Notes under the pieces: model-generated
What the model was told of the DNA's origin: nothing
Database searches by the model: none
The model's input: the letters and a program-made list of their open reading frames with translations, nothing else
Assembly: GCA_002104985.1 (NCBI GenBank)
Contig: MCGO01000022.1
Location: 248,001 to 312,000 of the forward strand
Length of the DNA stretch: 64,000 bases
Source of the DNA: Rhizoclosmatium globosum
Taxonomy: Eukaryota; Chytridiomycota; Chytridiomycetes; Chytridiales; Chytriomycetaceae
Direction of reading: 5' to 3'
Translations under genes and position numbers: made by a program
Part shown: one piece after another, positions 56,372 through 64,000 of the stretch
Layout of the letters: each line of letters begins with the position of its first letter
Numbering within the stretch: position 1 is the stretch's first letter

Positions 56372-57981
56372 TTACCACCATCCAATCATCTTCCACCAAA
56401 CTACGCCAACGGTGGCAAATACAATGAAATATAGTACAGCGGCATAGAGTCCAAAGAGATGCCATTCTTTTTTACTGAAGGCATTTTCGCTAAAATACAT
56501 GACGGTAATTCCCGAAGAATAAGACGTCAAACACGCCGAAACTCCTGAAAAATAGGCAATGAGTCCAGTAATGAGCATGGGTGGACAACCCGCTCCCTTC
56601 CCGGCAATCAACAGAGGCGTAGAAAGCGCGACAAGATGGCTCGTGATTGATGAAAAGAGATACATAGACATAAAGTAGAAAAGACCCAACACAAATGCAG
56701 CGTTCATCGGAGTCATACCATCCACCAGCACTTCTTTGCACCAGTCACCCACGGCACGGGATAGGCCCATTTTGTTCATTTGCTCGACGATAAGAACCAT
56801 ACCGGCAAGCCAAAAGAATGCATCCCATGCCTTTCCGTTGTCGCGTATGTCATCCCATTTGATTACACCAACAATCATCATAGCGTTCAAGCCAATAAGC
56901 GCGGTTAAACCATCAGGTAAGAGATCAAATACCCAGCAAATCAAGCACGCACATAAAATAGTTGTCGCAGCTTTTTCGGCAGCACTGAAGGGACCCATTT
57001 GTTTCAATTCGAGTTCAGCTGTGCGAATAATAGAGGCCGAGTCATAGTTTTGGTCATCTACTCCTGCAAGACGGTAGCACATGATAGGGAGAAGAAAGAA
57101 CAAGACAATGACGGGAATAGAGGCACCAGCTCTGTTATCTTGATGTCAGGTAATGACAATATGGAGAGAATACACACTCACGCCCATTCCAAGAAGCCAA
57201 ATTCAATGTCAAATACTTCTTCCGCACTTTCTGCCACCACTGGATTGCCCACCGTGCCATAAAAGAAAGCTGAGGAGCTTAGAAGATTCGCATGGAAGCC
57301 ACAGAGAACAAGGTAGCGTTCCATTGGGCGAGAACCAATCGTTTTCGAGATTGAAACGACGAGCGGGAAGATCAGAGCGCCGCCTCTTGCCGTGTTTGAA
57401 GGAATCAGCAAGGCAGTGACAAGTTCAATCAGAAGCAGACCCGGGCCCAGCGAGAATGGGTTCTTTGCAAATGTTTTCAGAATGATCAGAGACAGCCGCT
57501 TTCCAAGGCCGCTGAGCTCGACCGCCAAACCAAGATTGAACGCGGCCCAAACGAGCCACGAAAGCGGAAGCGCAAACCCGCCGAGCGCCACCGCAAACGC
57601 CTCTTTCAACGACGAACAGTCGCGCGGCGCCTCGGCCGGGCCACACTGCCACGCGTTTGCGGTTGTCAGTGCGAGCAGCGCAGTGAGCACCTTTGCACTG
57701 CCTTATTAGTTTCTACTCTTAAGCAGAAGAGCCTGGCTTACCAACACCGCTACAGGAACCGCCGTCAGAAGAAGTCCCGCCACTGTCAGAAAGAACACGG
57801 AAAACACGAGTGTTGCATGCGGAAGCCCCAATGCATGTCCCGCTAGCAGCAGCAGTACAAGCGTGCCGAAAAGTGCTTTAAGCCCGAAATACGAAGACAG
57901 TCCTCGTTGTGCTATCGCTGCTTCGTGGGTCGGCAGAAGAGGTGTTGTTTCGCCTTCTTCTGGGGCTGCCTGGGATTCCAT
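56372..57981 (-). CDS. DASS/CitT-family dicarboxylate (2-oxoglutarate/malate-type) transporter
   Basis: Three exons: 57981-57742, 57690 to about 57180, and about 57136-56372, joined in phase (PVAVL to VLTALL, and EWA to GASIPVIV). The protein is about 500 residues with a short acidic N-terminus (MESQAAPEEGETTPLLPTHE) and 11-12 hydrophobic segments. Family marks are PLSWLVWAAFNLGLAVELSG, the loop IPSNTARGGALIFPLV, NLLSSSAFFYGTVGNP, WDAFFWLAGMVLIVEQMNKM and YFSGVSACLTSYSSGITVMY. The PSNTARxGG signature is characteristic of bacterial CitT and plastid DiT1 antiporters rather than animal SLC13. That suggests an anion exchanger for citrate, 2-oxoglutarate or malate. The first exons are much more GC-rich than neighbouring genes. 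Location could be the plasma membrane or mitochondria. Confidence 0.82.
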
Positions 57982-58115
57982 TTGACGTCAAACAAATTGA
58001 AAGCCCTTCCCATCTCTGCAGAGAGTTAATCTTCCAATCACGAGAACAATATGATGATTGATATTGAAGCCCTCAACGTTCCCTTTGTTCGGCCAAACAA
58101 AGCTGTTTCCAAATC

Positions 58116-61100
58116 ATGAGCACCCTGGCGTGGGTTTTACTACAATTAACAGGATTTGTACTGGGTCAAAGCTTCACAAATCCTATCATCGGTTTCTATC
58201 CCGGAACATCAACAATCCCGAGCAAACAACGTTACAATGTCACAATAGCTCTCATTCTGCCGTACAAATCGTTTTGGAACTTTACTAGTAGCGCGGAATA
58301 TAAAAACTGTGGCGGTTTCTGCTCTTGGATGCGGCAGATGGATAGTGGTGCTGAGATGGCAATTACTGAAATCAATAACTGCCCAACTATATTACCTGAA
58401 ATAACAGTTAATATTTTACGCGTTCAGGGTTGGGACCAGAAGATCAGCCCAGGCAATGGAATAGGCGGGGCGGCACCAGTTGCGATTGAGCTTTCAGAAC
58501 GTAGAGGTATTGCGTAAAGAATTCCATCATTTTAACTGAAAAATATTTTGAGACGTCATTGGAGTTGTAGGGGATGTTACTGATCAGAGCAGTATGTTAG
58601 TATTAATTCTTGCGTTCAATTGCTTTTTTGATAACCATACATTCATAGGATCACAGCGGGAATATTATCGCAGTATCACATGCCAATTTGTGGCGGTTCT
58701 CCAAATTTGCCGGATTTGTCCAACAAGGCAAATTATCCATTCTATTTTCGTGTTGCATACTCAAACAAGTGGGGAAGTGATATTGCATCGCTGTTGCAAG
58801 AATGGAATGTCAAGCGCGTTGCATTAGTATACGATGCGGACGATAGTGAAAGTGTAGGAGGTGAGTTCGGTTTGTTTCCTTTCATTTTTGACATGGTTTT
58901 ATAGCTTGCTTCGACATAACACAGTCCCTCTTTCGAAGCGACGTGATCGTGCTCTCTAAACGCAGCTATCATGGTCTCTCAAATCGATATGACTACGATA
59001 GCATAATCGAAGAGTTTCTTCTTGTAGACACAAGGTTGGAATTTTTCCTTGAAATGATAGTTAATTTCTCGTTGCAGATACATTATACTTTGCGCACAAG
59101 CATGGTCTAATTCTTACCACTTCATTCAAAAGGCCGCTGAAATGGGACTTATAACTCCACAACATCAATGGATTGTCACACAACCTCCGTATCCTCCTGA
59201 CTATACTGGTACAGGTATCGATCCTCGCTTAAAGTTAATGGAAGGAATGATCTATGTTGCATCCAAAAACTTGCCAGCTTTAGACCCAAATTTTAAGGCA
59301 ATCCAGTCTCGATGGGAAAACTGTATAAGGCTGATCCATTGAAGTATCAAATTGATTATCTTACTTGGACAAACAAGGAACTTTCGACTGTGTTGGAACG
59401 TTGTTGTATGGATTTGACAAAGTATCTTATTAGTCTTTCCTTCATGTACTTTCTAACAAGCCATAGGTACTTAAAAGTAATTCAAGTCTCTTTTCTCAAT
59501 CGCTGGTAAACCGGCAGCTGCAACCATTTTTAACTTCTGATAAGTTCCAAGATACTGGATTTAACGGAACGTTGCTGAATCCTGTGAGATTGGATTCATT
59601 CGGAGACATTGCAGCGTAAGCAAAATAGACCTGAGTCTTTCATCAAATAACTTTCTGCTTATAATAGCAATACTATTTTTATTGCATTGAACTCGTCGTT
59701 TTGGGTGGATAACCTTCAACTTCCGTTTGGTGAAGTTGACAAATTTACCGGTCAACTAAAGTTTCACGGCCTGCCTATACTTTCCGGAGGTACCGTTTTA
59801 AATATTAGAAGGAATCTTTCTAATCCTCCACTTCAGGTAACTCCCATCCTCCAAAAGATGGGCCTCCCATCGTTCTCCCCACCATATTTGAAGCCTCTCT
59901 TCAAAATGCACCAGGCCAAATTCTCTTTTCGCTAATTTTAATTGGAAACTTAATCATCGCGGTATATACATACGCTTTATATAGATTTTGGGACACTCCG
60001 GAAATCAGGCCTTTACAGGCAACTCAGACTCTTATTTCAACCATTGGATCAGGCTTGCTCGTAAATTCGCTTTCATCGGATCTAAACCAAACAACTCACG
60101 GTAAATGTATTGCTCGTCAATGGCTCTTAATGCTAGGACTGTCATTTCTAATCTGTCCATTGCTAATGAAAGCAATTCTGGTATATATTGTTTATACGGC
60201 AAAAACAAAACAAAGAAAGAAAATTCGTTGGTACAGTTCAATGTTATTAGCCGGAACTGGCTTCCTTATTGCAGTGAACGCGTCAATTCTTGGGTGGTGG
60301 CAGTCAACTCAAAGTTATGAGCCAATTCACTATGTAGTGAAAGGTTATGAATATATTGAATGCAATAGTTTTATTACTGTCAGTGCGAAAACTGCAGGAG
60401 CAGTTGTGTCATTTGTCCTTGCATTCACACTTTTTGCTCTCTTGGTTATCGTCTTGTTAGTTAGTCATGTACATCCGGTGCATAATGAAACTAACGTTGT
60501 GGTCATTTTCTGCTCGCTTATTGTCATTCTTGCTGTACCTATTAAGTTCCTACCATTTGACGAAAATTATGCCATTAGAGAAGCTATTGTCATTTGGATG
60601 ATTGGTATATATGTGCCAGTGACACGGATTACCCCAAAACTCTATGAAATCTTTGCCAGAATCAATCACAAAACCCTTCAACCCCAGTTCACATCAAATG
60701 CGTCTCAAAATTCGCAACTTTTCACTTCTATACGAGATAGGAGACTAATATCAGACACAACTCAGACAAGCATTCGTGAAAACCATTCACCTAAAGCCAA
60801 AATCAAGTCATTGATTGGACTTACGTCGTTTCGTGTTAGGAGCAGATGGCGACTTCATAGTTCTTGGATCGCCGTGTCTCAGTCCACCATGTGTTTTGTG
60901 AATACAAAATTGTGGATTGAGCTTGTTTCTAACGATGGAATTTACACGTTTCCAATTCTTCAAGATACGCACCTTGAAGAAAAGCAATCAAAAGTTCAAG
61001 TAATCACAAAGGCTGGTGCTCGAAAATCTCCAACGGGAAATGATACATTCTTCAGTGGATATGACCTTGAGGTTGGGTTTGAAAACTGCAACGAGAAAAA

Positions 61101-61161
61101 GTCTTTGATTTCAGACATTCACAAAGCACAGTTGTGTGTGCACAACGAGTTGAAAACTTGA
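58116..61161 (+). CDS. Class C (GABA-B/metabotropic glutamate-like) GPCR
   Basis: Signal peptide (MSTLAWVLLQLTGFVLGQS), then a bilobed ligand-binding (ANF_receptor-type) domain: RYNVTIALILPYKS, GAEMAITEINNCP, VIGVVGDVTDQSS-type segment across an intron, MPICGGSPNLPDLSNK, FYFRVAYSNKWGSDIASLL, VKRVALVYDADDS. An intron near 59791-59836 restores the frame to SGGNSHPPKDGPPIVLP, the short link before the helices (DGPP motif). Seven hydrophobic segments follow: ILFSLILIGNLIIAVYTYAL, STIGSGLLVNSLS, KCIARQWLLMLGLSFLIC, SMLLAGTGFLIAVN, AGAVVSFVLAFTLFALLVIV, VVVIFCSLIVILAVP and AIVIWMIGIYVPVT. The GKC-x-ARxWLLxLG start of helix 3 is typical of class C 7TM_3. A long basic cytoplasmic tail completes it. 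The ligand is unknown. Confidence 0.8.
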
Positions 61162-61268
61162 TTTTAAGTCTCAGATATAAAGCCTATTAGAAGATGAAAT
61201 AAAAGGGCTTTATCCTGACCTTGTGAATCAAAATAGAAATAATAGAGCGCAATAAGCTTAACGTATAT

Positions 61269-64000
61269 TTAGCTCGACTGAACATATCGGTCCCAAATCT
61301 GTCGTTTTTCGACATCAGAGCTGCACAACTCTTTCACGAGACCACTTCCTAACTTCTTGACGACTTCTGCAACTTTTCTTGAAAAACCTGAGCTCCAATC
61401 TTTCTTGCCAAACAAGAAGGCTCCCACTTGCAGCACTGCAACGTCTCTGAAAAATCCAGGAGCTAGCCCTTTAACCAGAGCCTCCAGATACATGTCGATA
61501 ACAACCTCACTCGTTTCAGATACACTCACATAAGCATCCACACCAAACGGTGCATCTTTGCATTGCAGCGTCAGCGCCCGAGCCATACCCCCAGAAGAAT
61601 TCAATTCGCTCCAAAAGAGCACGCGGAAATCATAAGGATATGCCATCGCCAACGGAATAGCGACAACTTTCGTGAACGTTGCGTCATTGAACGAAGTTGA
61701 CAAAAACTGAGCAACAAGCTCCTGATACATTTTGTAAAACACTGTGTTGCCACCTAGTGCAGATTCCAAATCTGGAATCACTGCACGTAGAGACGTGTAC
61801 ATGGTGAGCAGTGAGTCAATGCAACTTGATACGTCTCCAAGTGTGTAAATCTCCTGCCCGTCCACCGCAGGAAGGAGGTACACTCTCATCAAAGAGACCA
61901 GTTTTAGCGCGTCAAAGTCCTTGGGCTCTCGTGCGATACGCTCTACTTTCAAAATGAATTGAAGCGTTGTGGAAACCAGGGCCAACGCGTCTGCTTCATC
62001 TTCTACATTGTAGGTCAGTGGCAAAAACATCCAATCAGGTTTAGCAGGCAATGTATCAGACGTGAATGAGAGGGTCAGACTTTCTTTGCTGATGCGATTT
62101 CCAAGACTAAGCTCTTGCTCAAGTATCTGAAGTGCTGGGGGAATGGAGGCTCCAAATCCAGGATAGAACTGAAGCGTCTCGAAAATAGGAGAGAAGATGT
62201 CCGCATCAGAGGGTAAACACGTTCTTATAAATTCCATTATGCTTTTGATGAGAATGGTGTCTTGGTCAGAGATGCTCGCGATGCGAGATTGGATTGGAGT
62301 GCAGAGCTTAAGCAGAATTGTTGCACGGAGATCAGTTTCTCCTCGAGCGTACAATAACGACCAGTCATTTCGGATTTGCGGCGTAGATAGCAACAAAGCC
62401 AGGATTTCAAAGCAGGAGTCATTCACAGTTTTGATGGAGCGCTTTGAGTCGAAAACGAGCGCAGATTCAATGATATTGGTATAAATAGTGCATCGGATTG
62501 CATTTGTGAGATTCGCGATATTTGCTAACGGTGTACCGAAGAGAAACCTTGATTGGCCGCCTTCAGAGGAAGCGGTTGTTGAGAGCGTAGTTAATGCACG
62601 TTGAACAGTACGAAGAGAAAGCGCTGGTCCAGAAAGATTGAGCTTCGTGAAGAAGGCAGCGGAAGCTGGGCTGTTTTCAACCAACAGACCGACATATTCG
62701 CTGAAAATATCCATCAAAGAAGCCAACAGCACCACTTTACTATTATCAGTACTGCTTTGGTCCTGTTTAAATATCAACAAACTGCAAGTAACTTCAATTG
62801 TAAAATTTGAAATACCTGTAGTATCCAGTTATAGAACTCAATACCAATAAACACTAATGGAGAAATGGTCTCGGAAGTGACACCATCTACACCATTTCTT
62901 GCCAGCTTTGTCGCACTTCCAATCATTTTCCAAAATGACAAGCAAGCCACCGACACAGTTTGAGATCGTCGTAACTCCAGTGCAATTCGTACAAATTCAT
63001 TTCTCATGTCGAAAAACAAATGAGTAGAAGATCCATACTCGAACAGTAAACCAAGGAGACGGAAAGACTCTGCTTGGAGCGTTTCATACAAAGCTAGAGT
63101 CTTGGCTTCATCAGACCCTGTCGGGACGGAAGGTTTCATGGACAAAAACCTCATCACCATACTTGCGGCCTCCAAAATTTGTGCAATAGCTGCATTTCTG
63201 AGGTTTGCTTGCAAGATTGTCTGCATGAGTCGCAACGCCAAACCTGCAAACAATAAGCGTGCGTGATTCACATTAGGCCAAGACGAGATGGATAAATAAT
63301 TAGCCCGAATAGATGAAAGTAAGCCAGGGGTAGAGGCGATGGCGAGTGCGACTTTCGTTGAATGTTGTGCCATTTTCCCAAGAATTCGTAATACAAGCTC
63401 TGCATCCGTCCAATTCAGTTTCTTGGTGACAATCAAGTGATGGATTCGTTCAAACAAGTGCGTTTCCGATAGACTTGGTACAACATCTGAAATAACCAAT
63501 CCTGAGACTTCTTCATTTGTCATTCCCTCAACGTATTGTCCACTTCCACTTAATTTCCGAGAGACACCAGTCCATTTACTGACTATTTGAGTCAAATTCT
63601 TTTGGTTCATTTCAAAGGCGACGTGACCATGTTTGGTAAATCGATACAGTGTTTCGACTAGATCATCTTTTTCGCCTCCGACCTTGACACCTAGTGCAGT
63701 GGCGATTCCATGATTCCCATGCTTGCAATAGTAACACTGGCATCATCAATCGCAGCACGAATGTGAATCAAGACCATATAGGCGCGAATGGATTCACTGA
63801 CAACATGAGCATCTGCTGGAGTGTAAAGACCTTGTATGAAGCGATTCAAATAGAAGTCAGAGTTTGAATGCAAATGGAACGTTGGGAAGAACTGTTGATC
63901 GTGCAAGATAGACAAGCTCCTTGATAGTGTATCTACAACAAATGTGTCAATTTGAGAATGAAGACTCATGACTTACCCTGCCCTGGATGGCTCATCGCCG
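61269..64000 (-). CDS. RPAP1: RNA polymerase II-associated protein 1 (RPAP1), 3' part, runs off the right edge
   Basis: RPAP1 (yeast Rba50) helps assemble and import RNA polymerase II. The window holds the C-terminal part, with exons ending at 61269. Introns lie at about 63976-63931, 63686-63620 and 62816-62760. The helical-repeat region includes WTDAELVLRILGKMAQHS and HARLLFAGLALRLMQTIL. The C-terminal domain matches the animal protein: DWMFLPLTYNVEDEA, LVSTTLQFILKVERIAREP, LKLVSLMRVYLLPAVDGQE, LYQEL-like KMYQELVAQFLSTSFNDATF and VVAIPLAMAYPYDFRVLFWS. An apparent Met start at 63969 lies inside the GTAAGT...TTGTAG intron, so the true start is beyond the window. Confidence 0.8.

Noticed and set aside
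63691..63969. Met at 63969 as the start of the RPAP1-like protein
   Set aside because: The codons lie between a GTAAGT donor at 63976 and a TTGTAG acceptor, so they are intronic and the exon continues past the window edge.
1..64000. tRNA, rRNA, CRISPR arrays and bacterial operon signals
   Set aside because: I looked for cloverleaf T-loop motifs, rRNA-like blocks and regularly spaced repeats and saw none. The intron-rich genes exclude a bacterial origin. A tRNA scan could still find something I missed.

Overview
The window is nuclear DNA from a compact eukaryote, most likely a zoosporic (chytrid-type) fungus. Almost every gene is cut by GT-AG introns of about 44-60 bases. The genes are packed on alternating strands, and stop codons often sit inside or next to AATAAA. 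The lineage call rests on content: fungal-type DUF3844 and EGF-ABCG (ADP1-like) proteins occur beside the flagellar gene IFT74, a CCDC87-like axonemal/sperm-family protein and a class C GPCR. Flagellar genes and class C GPCRs are kept in chytrids but lost in most other fungi. This placement is an inference from sequence alone.

Layout. 1-9.7 kb: fragment of a histidine acid phosphatase, PP2A B55 subunit, NOP53, an aldo-keto reductase, a monoglyceride-lipase-type hydrolase, a very unusual membrane protein with a bacterial OpuAC-like binding domain, and a small unknown gene. 9.7-20.2 kb: an accessory, repeat-rich island with a decayed PIF/Harbinger transposase, an IS3/rve-like transposase with a 4-base duplication frameshift, Ty1/copia integrase debris, an unknown gene with a WW-like tail, tandem and direct repeats and an (AC)n microsatellite. 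20.2-38 kb: housekeeping genes CMR1/WDR76, a DUF3844 ER/vacuolar protein, SNRNP40, IFT74, SF3B1, an EGF-ABCG transporter, SYF2, a Lys/Ser-rich nuclear protein and an MBIP-like protein. 38-64 kb: CCDC87-like, TAF2 carrying four C-terminal bromodomains, an uncharacterised gene with a prokaryote-like flavour, MED12, a CitT/DiT1-type dicarboxylate transporter, a class C GPCR and the 3' part of RPAP1.

Functional themes: splicing (SF3B1, SNRNP40, SYF2), RNA polymerase II transcription (TAF2, MED12, RPAP1, MBIP), flagellum (IFT74, CCDC87-like) and environmental sensing or transport (OpuAC-like receptor, class C GPCR, ABCG, DASS). Genes are often arranged head-to-head with start codons 37-135 bases apart, and tail-to-tail with stops 18-112 bases apart.

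Three conserved genes (PP2A B55, the Lys/Ser-rich nuclear gene and TAF2) each look interrupted by one missing base in a homopolymer or short tandem repeat. Residual assembly or sequencing indels are the simplest explanation.
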